Below, piece by piece: positions 16,901 through 25,487 of a DNA stretch of 64,000 nt (position 1 is its first letter; each line of letters starts with the position of its first letter). The notes under the pieces were generated by a model that had not been told where the DNA came from, ran no database searches, and saw nothing but the letters and a program-made list of their open reading frames with translations. The DNA is from Silvibacterium bohemicum (GTDB lineage Bacteria > Acidobacteriota > Terriglobia > Terriglobales > Acidobacteriaceae): NCBI RefSeq assembly GCF_001006305.1, contig NZ_LBHJ01000014.1:62001-126000 (forward strand), given 5' to 3'. The position numbers and the translations under genes are program-made.

Positions 16901-17538
16901 GGCTGGCGGGCAGGATGTTCAACGGATTTACGCTCGCGGCGACGGGGGAGTGGCGCACAGGGCTTCCTTACACCATGCGGACGCTAGGTTCGATTCCTGC
17001 GCCATCCTGCTCTTACTATGATTGGCTGGCTGCGGGCGGCCCGAATGGCGGCCCAAACTGCCTGAAGGCAGTGACTCAACCGAATGGTGTGATCACCGAC
17101 GGCAATGTCCCTATTTCCGGATTAGGCGCGAGCCTGAACGGCTCCGGCGGCGAAGATCTGATTGCGCCAGTGGGCCGCAATACCTTTCGCTATCCGGCTG
17201 TCGCCAATCTCGATGTGCGCTTTGCGAAGAGCACGCGGTTGAATGAGCGGCTGTCGCTGGAATTGATCGGAGAGGCTTTCAATCTGCTCAACCATCAAAA
17301 TGTAACTGCCATTCAGACAATTGGATATCGGGTGACGAACGATCCCGCCCATGCGAACACGGCGACGTTGAGTTATCAAAGCGGAATGACGACGACTACG
17401 ACGACAAACGCCACCGGCGGAACGGTCGAAGAGGCTGTGCCCAGCGCCACTGCAGCATTCGGTGGTGTCACCAACTCCAATAGCTCGTTCTTGTATCATC
17501 AGAGGCAGATACAGGCCGGCATCAAGTTCGTCTTTTAG
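13996..17538 (+). CDS. Oar-like TonB-dependent receptor with N-terminal Cna_B/carboxypeptidase-regulatory domain
   Basis: The start at GTG 13996, behind GGAGAAGAGG, gives 1180 residues and a signal peptide ending near SIPSLSQ. A carboxypeptidase-regulatory-like beta-sandwich follows (about 30-115, SIAGLVKDAGGRLFPALITL), then a plug domain (about 125-230) and a large beta barrel. The last residue is Phe in QIQAGIKFVF, the usual outer-membrane insertion signal. This architecture is typical of the large acidobacterial Oar-like receptors, which probably take up oligosaccharides or peptides with TonB/ExbBD. A remnant of a second receptor lies 200 bp downstream. Substrate cannot be told. Confidence 0.92.
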   Translation: MNDPHRISRSHWCSFLLLISISIPSLSQSDTGGSIAGLVKDAGGRLFPALITLRNTANGSEIQMLSDHKGNFRFAEVAPGNYAVRVNAPGFAPWRSNSVAVEVGRVTLMTVKLEMAVTHRLVKTETQLPQDDSSPAVSSNIDQQQVENLPTSNRQWSSLVALASGVAPDSSSDNALSFRGLSPLMNSIALDGAENNLAFHARERGSGGNGYATSQMAVSEFQVNSSNFSAEYGRAAGGEINTITKSGANRLHGQAAFYDRDAAWGSENAFSKILQAEPAGTTTTSSGQPVLYLNGKPVTYVESPYKAPDQRLQWGASAGGPIRHDKLFWFFAYDQHERNFPAVARANEPQVFFAAPSGQTLQTLGARIASSQNPIVSTCRGTVAPGDETGLASCAYDTVLHELSGILGSVPRTTHQTILFPKIEWRPNNRIHFIAQYNRMRRTATNGVLNGATETDGVGSFGNSMSSEDAAIARWEYFVTPNLLNNARYQYSRDVLSQSASAATNFEKQFTQNSYGLAPQISVDRSSGFTFGTLGTLNKPQYPAETRQQFVDAMTWIHHRHAIKFGYDYNHVEDAISGLNNQNGAYSYSSLLNFASDMLAPNRCDGTTTAVGSYPCYSHFEQAVGPSIWQFQTEDYAAFVADDWKIVRRFTLSLGVRYEYEDLPDTNKALVNPDIPRTGFLPHDRNNFGPRAGFAWDFLGTGRTILRGGYGIYYGRIPNATVFSALTSTGSAKSARTYYFRPLDAGALPFPHVFASNEAPYVNPTATGQNAVGPSAVYFDKRFQNPQIDEAELSLQHELWHRMVLTVSYMGSFARELPQFIDTNIDRNAVATLFYNLDDPGSPGNLGPLKKNSAQNAEFTTPYYAINRFYYQRLHPKYGAVTDILSETNAAYHAAVMRLTHRTAHGITINAGYTYSHAIDDNQNESTFADHNDVYDPADLRLEHGTSNFDVRQRVSGGIIAHEPWRLRGLAGRMFNGFTLAATGEWRTGLPYTMRTLGSIPAPSCSYYDWLAAGGPNGGPNCLKAVTQPNGVITDGNVPISGLGASLNGSGGEDLIAPVGRNTFRYPAVANLDVRFAKSTRLNERLSLELIGEAFNLLNHQNVTAIQTIGYRVTNDPAHANTATLSYQSGMTTTTTTNATGGTVEEAVPSATAAFGGVTNSNSSFLYHQRQIQAGIKFVF

Positions 17539-17719
17539 TCAATTTCGGCACAAACTATGCAGCGGCAACGAATGACCCAAGCGTGAGGGCGCGTCAATGC
17601 TGCAGTGTCAAGCGATCGCGTACTAAAACGGGATGCTCTCGATTTACCTCCCAGTAAAAATCGTGTGCGAAAAGATCAGCCGGGTCTACTTGTGGGCGGG
17701 GGCTCGAATAGTTTTGTAG

Positions 17720-17944
17720 GCAGCTCTTCGCTCGAAGGAAAAGGCGTTTAACCTGGCCAACAGCCAGAACGTCACCACCGTGAATGCGAACGCCTACACC
17801 GTGAGCAATACAACCCTCAACGGCGCGAAGGTGAATGAGCTGCTGCCCTACTCCACGCCCTTCGGCCAGACAACGGCGACGGACAACAGCAACTTTGCTT
17901 ACAACATCCGCCAACTGCAGTTGGGGCTTCGCCTGCAGTTCTAA
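17720..17944 (+). pseudogene. 3' remnant of a second Oar-like TonB-dependent receptor
   Basis: An open stretch without a plausible start encodes KAFNLANSQNVTTVNANAYTV and ends in NIRQLQLGLRLQF followed by TAA at 17942-17944. The first part matches the EAFNLLNHQNVTAIQ region near the end of the intact receptor just upstream. The terminal Phe and alternating pattern match the last barrel strand. An in-frame TAG at 17717-17719 closes the frame on the left, and nothing receptor-like precedes it. It is followed by a strong terminator, which may be the original terminator of the lost gene. This looks like a receptor reduced to its last 65 or so codons by deletion. Confidence 0.8.
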
Positions 17945-17965
17945 AAATGCTTCGCCTGCACCATG

Positions 17966-17995
17966 AGCGGCGGCCTCGGCCGCCGCTCTTCTTTT
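17966..17995 (+). terminator. Strong rho-independent terminator
   Basis: A perfect 10-bp GC-rich stem (AGCGGCGGCC / GGCCGCCGCT) is followed by CTTCTTTTT. It sits 21 bp after the stop of the receptor remnant. Confidence 0.9.
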
Positions 17996-18023
17996 TGGCC
18001 GACAAGCTAAAATAGAAGCTGGG

Positions 18024-20003
18024 ATGGCTTTCACCGAACAGTACGATGTCGTGGTCGTGGGCGCGGGGCACGCCGGCTGCGAGGCTGCGATGGCTTCGGC
18101 GCGCATGGGCCTGCGCACCGCTCTGTTCACCCTGAACCTGGACCTGATCGCGCAGATGTCCTGCAATCCTGCGATCGGCGGCATCGCCAAAGGCCATCTG
18201 GTGCGCGAGGTCGACGCGCTGGGCGGCATCATGGGCGAAGTAGCGGATGCAGTAGGCATCCAGTTTCGCCTGCTGAATACTTCGCGCGGACCCGCTGTGT
18301 GGTCGCCGCGCGCGCAGTGCGATAAGCAGCAGTATCGCGTCAAGATGCGCGAGGTGCTGGAGTCGCAGCCGAACCTCTACATCAAGCAGGCCGAAGTCAT
18401 CGATGTGATTCAGGGCACAGGGCACAAAGCCCAGGGCTCAGAAGATCAAGCCGTCATCACCGGTCTCAAGCTGCGCGATGGCCGGACCATCTACGCCAAA
18501 GCGACGATCATTACCACCGGAACATTTCTGAATGGCCTGATCCACTGCGGCGAGGAAAATTATCCTGCAGGACGCAGCGGCGAGCCGGCTGCGGTTTTGC
18601 TGGGCGAGGCGCTGAAGGGTCTCGGGCTGCGAGGCTGCCGTCTGAAGACGGGTACACCGCCGCGGCTGGATGGGCGCACCATCGACTGGAGCCGCTTTGA
18701 AGAGCAGCCGGGCGATGCCGATCCTACGCCGTTCAGCTTTCGCACGCGCGAAATTCCGCAGCGGCAGATCTCCTGCCACATCGCCTATACGACGCCGGAG
18801 ACGCTGCGCATCATTCGCGAAAATGTTCTGCGCTCGCCCATGTATTCGGGGCAGATTCAGGCCACTGGCCCACGCTATTGCCCGTCCATCGAAGACAAGG
18901 TGGTGAAGTTTCCGGATAAGGAGCAACACCAATTTTTTCTCGAGCCGGAAGGGCTGAACACGCACGAGGTCTACGTGAACGGCATGTCGACCTCGCTGCC
19001 GATGGATGTGCAGGCTGAGATCGTCCGCTCGATTCCTGGCCTTGAAAAGGCCGAGATGCTGCGGCCGGGTTATGCAATCGAGTACGACGCAATCGATCCC
19101 ACCGAGCTGGACCGTTCGCTGCGCGTGAAGAAGTTTCACGGGCTGTATCTGGCGGGACAGATCAATGGCACTTCAGGCTATGAAGAGGCCGCGTGCCAGG
19201 GCATCATGGCTGGGATCAATGCCGCACTGATGGTCCAAGGCCGCGCACCATTCACGCTCGACCGCACCGAGGCCTATACCGGCATTCTGATCGACGACCT
19301 GATCAGCAAGGGCACGAACGAGCCTTATCGCATGTTCACTTCGCGTGCCGAGTTCCGCCTGCACCTGCGCATCGATAACGCCGACCGGCGTATGACGCCG
19401 CATGGACGACGGCTGGGGCTTATCGGCGATGAAGCGTGGACGGAATACGAGGCCAAGCAGGCTCGCGCCGTGGCTCTCGAAAAACTGCTGGCGACGCGGA
19501 AGATAAATCCGGAACGGATTGCCTTGCTGCTGCCGGAGGCCGTTTCGCTGGGCAGCATTACCGGCCAATCATATGCGCAGATGCTGAAGCGTCCCGAGGT
19601 TACGATTGAAGCGATCTTCCCCTTGCTCCGCGAGGAGCTTGCAGCGTCGTCCGATGAGATTTTTTCCTCGTGGCTGGATAGAACGGCAGACGGCGGTTTG
19701 CCGGCGCAGATCCGTAACGAGATCAAGTCCGTGGAGACGGAGATCAAGTATTCGGGCTATCTCGATCAGCAGAAGAAGTCGATCGAGAAGCTGAAGAAGG
19801 CGGAAGAGCGCGCGATTCCCGCGTGGTTCGACTACGGTTCGGTGAGCGGACTCTCGCGCGAAATGCAGGAGAAGCTGGTGCGCGTACGGCCTGCGACCAT
19901 CGGCCAGGCCAGCCGCATTCCCGGAGTTACTCCTGCGGCGCTAACGCTCGTCAATGTTTACATCGAGATACAAGGGAAGCGTCTGGCCGGAACCCGGCCC
20001 TGA
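18024..20003 (+). CDS. mnmG: tRNA uridine-34 carboxymethylaminomethyl-modifying enzyme MnmG (GidA)
   Basis: The 659-residue protein has the FAD-binding motif [10 protein letters not shown] at 13-22 and the family blocks [41 protein letters not shown] and the C-terminal helical domain that contacts MnmE and tRNA. With MnmE it installs the cmnm5 group at U34 in the wobble position of several tRNAs. An unusual 12-residue stretch rich in G, H, Q and K ([12 protein letters not shown], about 131-142) is inserted between two beta strands of the FAD domain. Its DNA resembles a short GGGCACA repeat. The partner gene mnmE is not in the window. Confidence 0.97.
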   Translation: MAFTEQYDVVVVGAGHAGCEAAMASARMGLRTALFTLNLDLIAQMSCNPAIGGIAKGHLVREVDALGGIMGEVADAVGIQFRLLNTSRGPAVWSPRAQCDKQQYRVKMREVLESQPNLYIKQAEVIDVIQGTGHKAQGSEDQAVITGLKLRDGRTIYAKATIITTGTFLNGLIHCGEENYPAGRSGEPAAVLLGEALKGLGLRGCRLKTGTPPRLDGRTIDWSRFEEQPGDADPTPFSFRTREIPQRQISCHIAYTTPETLRIIRENVLRSPMYSGQIQATGPRYCPSIEDKVVKFPDKEQHQFFLEPEGLNTHEVYVNGMSTSLPMDVQAEIVRSIPGLEKAEMLRPGYAIEYDAIDPTELDRSLRVKKFHGLYLAGQINGTSGYEEAACQGIMAGINAALMVQGRAPFTLDRTEAYTGILIDDLISKGTNEPYRMFTSRAEFRLHLRIDNADRRMTPHGRRLGLIGDEAWTEYEAKQARAVALEKLLATRKINPERIALLLPEAVSLGSITGQSYAQMLKRPEVTIEAIFPLLREELAASSDEIFSSWLDRTADGGLPAQIRNEIKSVETEIKYSGYLDQQKKSIEKLKKAEERAIPAWFDYGSVSGLSREMQEKLVRVRPATIGQASRIPGVTPAALTLVNVYIEIQGKRLAGTRP

Positions 20004-20247
20004 AAATTCTCTCGCAGCAGCCACTGCTTGTATCCTTCTGAGATCCTTCTGGCCGGCAAGTAACTGACTTAGCTAAGTTATCGGTAATAGTCTGCGCTGA
20101 TATCCACAGTACGTTGGGCAGGCTTTATTAAATTGCAAGTCCATCCCCCACATTGGTAGTGCATGGCGGCCGGAAATCGGCTGTAATAGATCAGGATTGG
20201 TGCACTCCCGCGGCAAATGCGGGTGGTGCGTTTGGTGGAGGCCGGGA

Positions 20248-20535
20248 ATGACTTGGGATGTTTCGTTTACATGTGATATCTGCGGGAAAAAGAAAGGCGA
20301 AGCGAATCACTGGTGGATGGTGATCCTGGGCGATGTGCCGTGCTTTGAAGAAGGCCAGCCGAGCCTGCGCTTCACCCTGCTTCCCTGGAATGCGGGAGAG
20401 AGCCGCAACTCCGAGATGTATCACCTGTGCGGTCAGGGCTGCGCGATGAAGGCCATGGAGCGGTTTATGACCACCGGCACGATCGAAACCAACGATGGGA
20501 TGGAGCACGAGATTCACGCCGGGTCGATGAGATAA
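20248..20535 (+). CDS. Small protein with a zinc-finger-like cysteine pair, unknown function
   Basis: The 95-residue product begins MTWDVSFTCDICGKKKGE, with a CDIC pair, and has HLCGQGC near residues 65-71. These four cysteines could form a single zinc site. The rest (WWMVILGDVPCF, RFTLLPWN) is not a family I recognise. The start at ATG 20248 follows GGAGGCCGGGA. It stands alone between mnmG and a bidirectional terminator. I would call it a conserved-looking hypothetical protein; no function can be inferred. Confidence 0.6.
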   Translation: MTWDVSFTCDICGKKKGEANHWWMVILGDVPCFEEGQPSLRFTLLPWNAGESRNSEMYHLCGQGCAMKAMERFMTTGTIETNDGMEHEIHAGSMR

Positions 20536-20574
20536 CTATTCCGACTTGTTGCGTGACATCTTTGCCAGGTTTTT

Positions 20575-20609
20575 AAACCGGCTGGCCCCGATTCGTGGCC
20601 AGCCGGTTT
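20575..20609. terminator. Bidirectional terminator
   Basis: A perfect 13-bp stem (arms 20575-20587 and 20597-20609, core ACCGGCTGGCC) with a 9-nt loop and T-rich flanks on both sides. It separates the small zinc-finger gene from the convergent phosphodiesterase gene. Confidence 0.9.
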
Positions 20610-20629
20610 TCAGTTAAGGGCGGAAATTC

Positions 20630-22351
20630 CTACCAGCGATCCTTCGCGAGTTGCTCGTCCACCTCGGGCAATACCGCCGTGCCTTCCGCTCTCACCGCGT
20701 CCAGCGCTTTCGGATCGAGACCCAGCGCCTTGAGGATGGTCGGCGCGATCTGAGCGGTTGCTGTAGGAGAAGACACGGTCTGGGCTCTGAAGCGAGGGTG
20801 CTCGACAAACAGAACGACATTGGTGTCGTCATGTGCGAAGCCTCCGTGGTCTCCCAGAACGCTTGATCCTCCCACGTAGGTGACGCCGACGTTCGGGGTG
20901 ACGATGATGTCGGGTGTGCGTGGATCCTCCCCGGGCCCGGTGCCTCCCACGTTGAAGTTAAGAGCCAGGGACGGACCGTAGTAAAGCTGACCCAGGCCGA
21001 TGGCTGGTCCATTTTTCTCGAGCAGGCTCACGGCCGCGTCGACGCTTGCGCCCTTTTTCAACCAGAGCACTGAGACATCGTCTTCCGTAGCGCCGATCCC
21101 GGTGGGGTTTAGCGGCGATTCGGAAAACGGGATCGCACTTCCGAGCAGAGTAGCCGGTGTATTGGTGGTGTCCGCCTGATAGAGAGCGGGATCGATCGGC
21201 GACTCGCCATGCTTGGCGGTGACGATGATGAGCGTGTCGTCGTAGATGCCGCGATCCTTCAGGGCTCCGACGATGTCGCCGATGGAGGCGTCGACGAACT
21301 CGATCTCTTTGAGCAGCTCCCCGCCGGGCAGACCGGCAGCATTTTTGTAGCCGCCATTGCCGACACCGGGCTCGACCAGAATTTCACCCGCGTAGAGGGC
21401 CTGGAAATTCATGCCGAAGACGGTGGGTGTCTCGGCTGACGCGCCATTGTGGTTTTTTCCGGCGATCTGGTTGAGCAGAGCATTGACCCTTAGCGCGTCA
21501 TAGCACTGGATGTTCTGAAAGCTGGCAGTCCAGGAAGAGGCGCCACTGGTATCGCGGATGGTGGCGCAGGAAGCGCCTTCGGAGGTCTTGACGCCGGGTA
21601 GCGCCACGACGGTGGAGTCTACTTCCGGCGCGTAGTAGTCGTTCAGCCCATTACCGCCAGGGCCGCTGACCATTGCGTAAGAGGGGTGCTTGTCGATCCA
21701 GGCCGTGTATCCGCCGGCTTTATGCACGACGCCAAAGATGGTGTTGGTGCGGACAAAATTCCAGGGATAGACAGGCGCGCATCCGTTTGCCGGGTCGCGT
21801 GACAGCTTTCTTCGGTCGATGGAGGCGATGCCGCCGTCGGTGAGCGAGGCGCCGGGCGCTCCGCCGTTCAGCTTGGTGTCGTCGATGTCGATGCCCTGAT
21901 CGTTGTCGGTGGTGGTGCCGTCGGGGATGGCGTAAGGGGTGCAGGTTGCCGCGGCCAATCCGGTGCCGGTGGCGATTTCCGGGCCATCAAGCGAGCGATC
22001 GTAGGCTACGTCGTAGTAGAGGCCGGTCGACTTTGGAGAGCCCCCGGTGACGAGTGCGGCGATTCCAGGAAAAGAGTCGGAAGGCTTGGCGGACGAAGCG
22101 GCTAAGTAGTTGATCGCCGTATGGCCCAGGGAAGCCAGATTCGGGCAATATGGCTCGCCGCCATTCACGCCAGCGATGCCATGGCTGCAGTTGTAGAAAT
22201 CGACCGCGTGCATGCCGTCGACGCTTATCAGCAGCACATGCTTGACCTGTTCCGAGCCTACCTCGTTGCCATTTGCTGCCATTGCGGCGTTTGCGGACGC
22301 CAGCGTCAATGCTGCCGCTGCCCCAAGCATTCCGAGCGTGAGTACCCTCAT
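20630..22351 (-). CDS. Secreted type I phosphodiesterase/nucleotide pyrophosphatase-like protein
   Basis: The 573-residue protein has a signal peptide (LGAAAALTLASANAAMA) and the alkaline-phosphatase fold. Metal-binding blocks are visible: LLISVDGMHAVD, the nucleophile region KPSDSFPGIAALVTGG (the Ser before FPG replaces the more common Thr), TAKHGESP, and LGDHGGFAHDDT. Enzymes of this group hydrolyse phosphodiester or pyrophosphate bonds of nucleotides or lipids, or phosphonates, in the periplasm. The protein is longer than many homologues because of an insertion around residues 140-300. It is monocistronic, with a strong terminator after the stop. Confidence 0.85.
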   Translation of the reverse strand: MRVLTLGMLGAAAALTLASANAAMAANGNEVGSEQVKHVLLISVDGMHAVDFYNCSHGIAGVNGGEPYCPNLASLGHTAINYLAASSAKPSDSFPGIAALVTGGSPKSTGLYYDVAYDRSLDGPEIATGTGLAAATCTPYAIPDGTTTDNDQGIDIDDTKLNGGAPGASLTDGGIASIDRRKLSRDPANGCAPVYPWNFVRTNTIFGVVHKAGGYTAWIDKHPSYAMVSGPGGNGLNDYYAPEVDSTVVALPGVKTSEGASCATIRDTSGASSWTASFQNIQCYDALRVNALLNQIAGKNHNGASAETPTVFGMNFQALYAGEILVEPGVGNGGYKNAAGLPGGELLKEIEFVDASIGDIVGALKDRGIYDDTLIIVTAKHGESPIDPALYQADTTNTPATLLGSAIPFSESPLNPTGIGATEDDVSVLWLKKGASVDAAVSLLEKNGPAIGLGQLYYGPSLALNFNVGGTGPGEDPRTPDIIVTPNVGVTYVGGSSVLGDHGGFAHDDTNVVLFVEHPRFRAQTVSSPTATAQIAPTILKALGLDPKALDAVRAEGTAVLPEVDEQLAKDRW

Positions 22352-22455
22352 GTCAAACCTCCACGAGGAGTATCAGTCCCCGCAGTAATACGCTGGGGTT
22401 ACTTTTCTATAAATTCTTTGCGAATCACCGGATGCTGCCGTTGGGATCAGGCAGG

Positions 22456-22944
22456 TTAGCGATCGAAGAGGCTGGGACCGCTTTCGCGCGGCGATCTGGG
22501 CTCGCGCTGGGGGGCCGTGGGACGGCCAGTCTTTGCAGGTGGTGCGGAGAGCATGCCGAGGATTTCTTTGAGCTCGGAGCGGAGTTTTGTCAGCTTGGCT
22601 TCCGTGGTTTTTTCGCTACCTTGCTTCAGAGGCAGCTCGGCTTGCGCCTTTTTTTTAGGCTCTTTGACTTCGGAGGCGAAAACCTGGCGCGCTCCGGAGA
22701 TGGTGTATCCCTCGGAGTACAGAAGTCGCTTGATGCGCATCACCAGCTCTACATCCCGCTTGCGATAGAGACGCTGCCCGGTGCCGCTTTTGTTGATGCG
22801 CAGCTGCGGAAACTCCGACTCCCAGAAGCGCAGCACATAGGCTTCGATGCCGCACAGCTTGGCCACTTCTCCGATGCGGAAATAGAGCTTGTCGGGTATG
22901 GGGGATTCGGAATCGCCTTGCCGCGGGGACGCGTGTTTCGCCAT
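22456..22944 (-). CDS. MerR-family transcriptional regulator
   Basis: Start at ATG 22944 gives 162 residues. The MerR DNA-binding head is complete: YFRIGEVAKLCGIEAYVLRFWESEFPQL followed by the wing QRLYRKRDVELVMRIKRLLYSEGYTISGARQ. The C-terminal part is Lys/Glu-rich with a short helix (LTKLRSELKEILGML) and a disordered tail, and has no cysteine cluster or drug-binding domain. This is the housekeeping MerR type often found as an orphan regulator in acidobacteria and proteobacteria; its targets are unknown. The longer upstream ATG (22989) adds residues unlike the family. Confidence 0.88.
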   Translation of the reverse strand: MAKHASPRQGDSESPIPDKLYFRIGEVAKLCGIEAYVLRFWESEFPQLRINKSGTGQRLYRKRDVELVMRIKRLLYSEGYTISGARQVFASEVKEPKKKAQAELPLKQGSEKTTEAKLTKLRSELKEILGMLSAPPAKTGRPTAPQREPRSPRESGPSLFDR

Positions 22945-23219
22945 CTGCACCTGGGTAGAGCTCAATCGGATATAGCTCGATCGTTGCAATCAAGAGACCG
23001 GCTTGCGGCAGCCCATGTCTCGTTTCCGACCAGCCGCTTTCTCCAAAGTATAGGCCAACGACAGATACATTCTGCAAGGGTTATGTGGAGACACGGAGGA
23101 TTCGGCGGATATGGAGCCGGTCGGCTCGGAGCCGAATGCGCTGCGAAATGATTGGAACGGGTGAAGGCGGCTTGGCGTATCCTCGTGCAGAAGATTTTGC
23201 GGGGCAGGAGATTGGCGGA

Positions 23220-23822
23220 ATGGGGAAACGTGGAATTGCAACGATTGCAGCCTTGGTTCTATTGGCCACAGCCGGCTGCCGGATTCAGGTGGATAAGAAC
23301 GATGACGGCAAAGACAAGAATGTGAAGATCGATACGCCGCTAGGTGGGCTGCATGTCCGCACCGATAAGACAGCGGCTGCCGACGTTGGCCTGCCTGCTT
23401 ATCCCGGCGCTCAAATAGCCGCCGATAAAGACGGAGACAAGGCCGCCGATGTGCACATGGGTTTCGGCGAGTGGCAGCTGCGCGTGAAGGTAGTGACGTA
23501 CAAGACCTCCGATCCCCAGGACAAGGTGGTCGCCTTCTATCAGAAAGCACTTGGCCGGTATGGCGATGTGGTGGAATGCGAGGGCAACCACGCGGTGGGT
23601 AGTCCGACGGTCACGCATGAAGGCCTGGACTGCTCCGACGATAAGAGCAGCGCGCAGGTGAAGATCTCCGACGACGGGTCGATGACGTCGCTGAAGGCCG
23701 GTTCCAAGCGTCATCAGCACATTTTCGCGGTGCAGAAGAGCGATACCTCGGGCACGCGCTTTTCTCTGGTGGAGCTGCAGCTGCCGACGGGGCTCGACGA
23801 GAGTTCGAAAGACAGCAATTGA
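23220..23822 (+). CDS. Lipoprotein of unknown function
   Basis: The start at ATG 23220 (GGAG 13 bp upstream) gives 200 residues with a lipoprotein signal: MGKRGIATIAALVLLATAGC, lipobox cysteine at 20. The mature part is Asp/Lys-rich at first (VDKNDDGKDKN), then forms a compact domain with GLPAYPGAQIA and SDPQDKVVAFYQKALGRYGDV. This second part resembles domains found in small acidobacterial and planctomycete lipoproteins that relate to quantities such as displacement or polymer length, but no function is established. Likely attached to the periplasmic face of a membrane. Confidence 0.72.
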   Translation: MGKRGIATIAALVLLATAGCRIQVDKNDDGKDKNVKIDTPLGGLHVRTDKTAAADVGLPAYPGAQIAADKDGDKAADVHMGFGEWQLRVKVVTYKTSDPQDKVVAFYQKALGRYGDVVECEGNHAVGSPTVTHEGLDCSDDKSSAQVKISDDGSMTSLKAGSKRHQHIFAVQKSDTSGTRFSLVELQLPTGLDESSKDSN

Positions 23823-23990
23823 AACGGTCTTGCATGAGCAATTGAAACGCTCCCGCATTGAAGATCACCATCGACCTAAGACTGCCGCGTTAATTCCGCG
23901 GAACCGTCGAGGTTATTTTCGTTTTGTGGCGCTGGGACTGCCCTGGCTATGCGCATTGCGCTCCCGGGCGCGCTGAGATAGGGTCAAAGT

Positions 23991-24659
23991 GTGGACTCGA
24001 TTTGCCATCGCTGCGGTACAGCCATCAATTCCTCGGAATTGTTCTGCCCGCATTGCGGTGCGCCTCAGCTACGCTATGAGCCTTCAGACGAAGTTACTCA
24101 GGCAGGCCCGCTTTCGAGCCAATCGATAGGCCGCGATCCCAGCACGGTTCTCTGGAAAGATGTCATCGCCTCGGCGGTGCTGGTAGCGATTCCGGTTGGC
24201 GTGCTTACTTCACTCCTGGATTTCGGTGCGTTGTGGGTTATCGGCGGTGGAATCGCGACGGTATCCATCTATCGCCGCCGGACCGGCCGTCCCCCGGCGA
24301 GCGGCACCGGCTGGCGCATCGGCGCTCTGCTGGGTGTGATGGCGGCTTTTGCAAGCACAGCCTTTGACGGCCTGACTTTGGTGGTGCAACGCTACTGGCT
24401 GCACGACGGCGGCGTGATCGATGGCCGTTTTCACCAGGTTGGGCAGCAGCTGACGGAACAACTGAGCCGTTCGAATCCCGAGGCGGCTGCGGTCATGCCC
24501 TGGTTCGTCCATTTCTGGCTTACTCCCGACGGAGCGGCGGCCATCGCCCTGATGGGAGCAGTGGGCTCGGCGATTGCGATGCTGTTGTTCTCCGCGGCTG
24601 GCGGCGCAATCGGCGCCAGGATCGCGTCGCTCGGCAACCGCGCCGAACGCAGCTCGTAA
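23991..24659 (+). CDS. Membrane protein with N-terminal zinc ribbon
   Basis: A GTG start at 23991 gives 222 residues. The first 25 residues are a zinc ribbon, CHRCGTAINSSELFCPHCG, with two CxxC pairs. About three or four hydrophobic spans follow (for example VIASAVLVAIPVGVLTSLL, ALWVIGGGIATVSIY and the last at about 185-210). A ribbon at the N-terminus of a membrane protein is frequent in acidobacteria and other soil bacteria, and usually has no known role. No neighbour supports a specific function. ATG alternatives downstream would remove the ribbon, which speaks for the GTG. Confidence 0.7.
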   Translation: MDSICHRCGTAINSSELFCPHCGAPQLRYEPSDEVTQAGPLSSQSIGRDPSTVLWKDVIASAVLVAIPVGVLTSLLDFGALWVIGGGIATVSIYRRRTGRPPASGTGWRIGALLGVMAAFASTAFDGLTLVVQRYWLHDGGVIDGRFHQVGQQLTEQLSRSNPEAAAVMPWFVHFWLTPDGAAAIALMGAVGSAIAMLLFSAAGGAIGARIASLGNRAERSS

Positions 24660-24834
24660 CCTTTTTTCCGCTTCATTCCTGTTAGTTGCCCAGATAGGAA
24701 CACCCTTGCCGGCATCCAAGCAGGCGGGGCCACTTTTCGTTCAGAGGACGATTTCCCACAGCCTGTTTGAGATCCCCGAAGCGGCGGACTTGCCCACCTG
24801 CCGCCAGGACCGTATCATCCGGCAAGAGCCATCT

Positions 24835-25404
24835 ATGTCCGAAAATAAACCTGCACCTCAATTGCGAGAGAAGGGCCGAATCATGTCGGCCTCGGAGATC
24901 GAGCGCACACTCGTTCGTCTGGCTCACGAGATTATCGAAAAGAACGATGGCGCCGACAACCTGGGCCTGGTGGGGATCAAGCGCCGCGGCGTGCCCATTG
25001 CAGAACGCCTGGCGACGCTGATCGGCGGCATCGAGAAGCGCAAGATCGATACCGGCGTGCTCGACATCAGCTTCTATCGCGACGATCTATCCACCCATGG
25101 CACGCGGCCGGTGGTTACGCCGGGCTCTCTGGGTTTCGACGTGACGGACCGCAACGTAATCCTGATGGACGATGTGCTGTATACAGGACGCACCATTCGC
25201 GCCGCGCTCGATGCGCTCTTCGATCATGGCCGTCCGCGCCGCGTGCAGCTGCTGGTGCTGATCGATCGCGGTCATCGCGAGCTGCCGATCGAAGCCAGCT
25301 TCGTCGGGCGCAAGGTGCAGACCACGAGCCGCGAGATTATCGAAGTAAAGCTACGCGAGATCGACAACGACGAGCAGGTGATTCTCGTCGAACGCACGGA
25401 TTAA
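24835..25404 (+). CDS. pyrR: Bifunctional pyr operon regulator/uracil phosphoribosyltransferase PyrR
   Basis: The 189-residue protein starts at ATG 24835. It shows the PRPP-binding motif VILMDDVLYTGRT and the PyrR-typical GIKRRGVPIAERLA and TSREIIEVKLREID blocks. PyrR senses UMP and binds pyr mRNA leaders to promote termination, and it has weak uracil phosphoribosyltransferase activity. The gene leads the pyrR-pyrB-pyrC cluster. A terminator-like hairpin lies between it and pyrB (25422-25445), but the canonical PyrR-binding loop sequence is not obvious there, so the mode of control is open. Confidence 0.95.
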   Translation: MSENKPAPQLREKGRIMSASEIERTLVRLAHEIIEKNDGADNLGLVGIKRRGVPIAERLATLIGGIEKRKIDTGVLDISFYRDDLSTHGTRPVVTPGSLGFDVTDRNVILMDDVLYTGRTIRAALDALFDHGRPRRVQLLVLIDRGHRELPIEASFVGRKVQTTSREIIEVKLREIDNDEQVILVERTD

Positions 25405-25421
25405 TTCGCGATGTGTTGTTG

Positions 25422-25467
25422 GGGCCGAATAGAAACGGCCCTTTTGATGGCCCGGGTCTTCCGACCC
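25422..25467 (+). promoter_or_regulatory. Possible attenuator between pyrR and pyrB
   Basis: A 6-bp stem GGGCCG / CGGCCC (25422-25427, 25436-25441) is followed by TTTT. The GGGCC arm could instead pair with a second GGCCC at 25449-25453. A further small hairpin, GGGTC-TTCC-GACCC, follows at 25454-25467. Mutually exclusive pairing is the hallmark of attenuators, but the short stems and missing consensus PyrR-binding loop keep this tentative. Confidence 0.4.
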
Positions 25468-25487
25468 TAAAGGACCGATGCTGCCTC

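Larger units (their letters stand above)
17539..18023. other. Intergenic region between the receptor and mnmG
   Basis: This 485-bp stretch holds about 180 bp without visible features, then the receptor remnant (17720-17944) and a terminator (17966-17995). Only 28 bp separate the terminator from the mnmG start, so the mnmG promoter must overlap the terminator or lie within the remnant. Confidence 0.6.

Noticed and set aside
17594-18425. Minus-strand frames (249 and 202 codons) across the receptor remnant and mnmG start
   Set aside because: Antisense to mnmG and to the remnant; they also cross a strong terminator.
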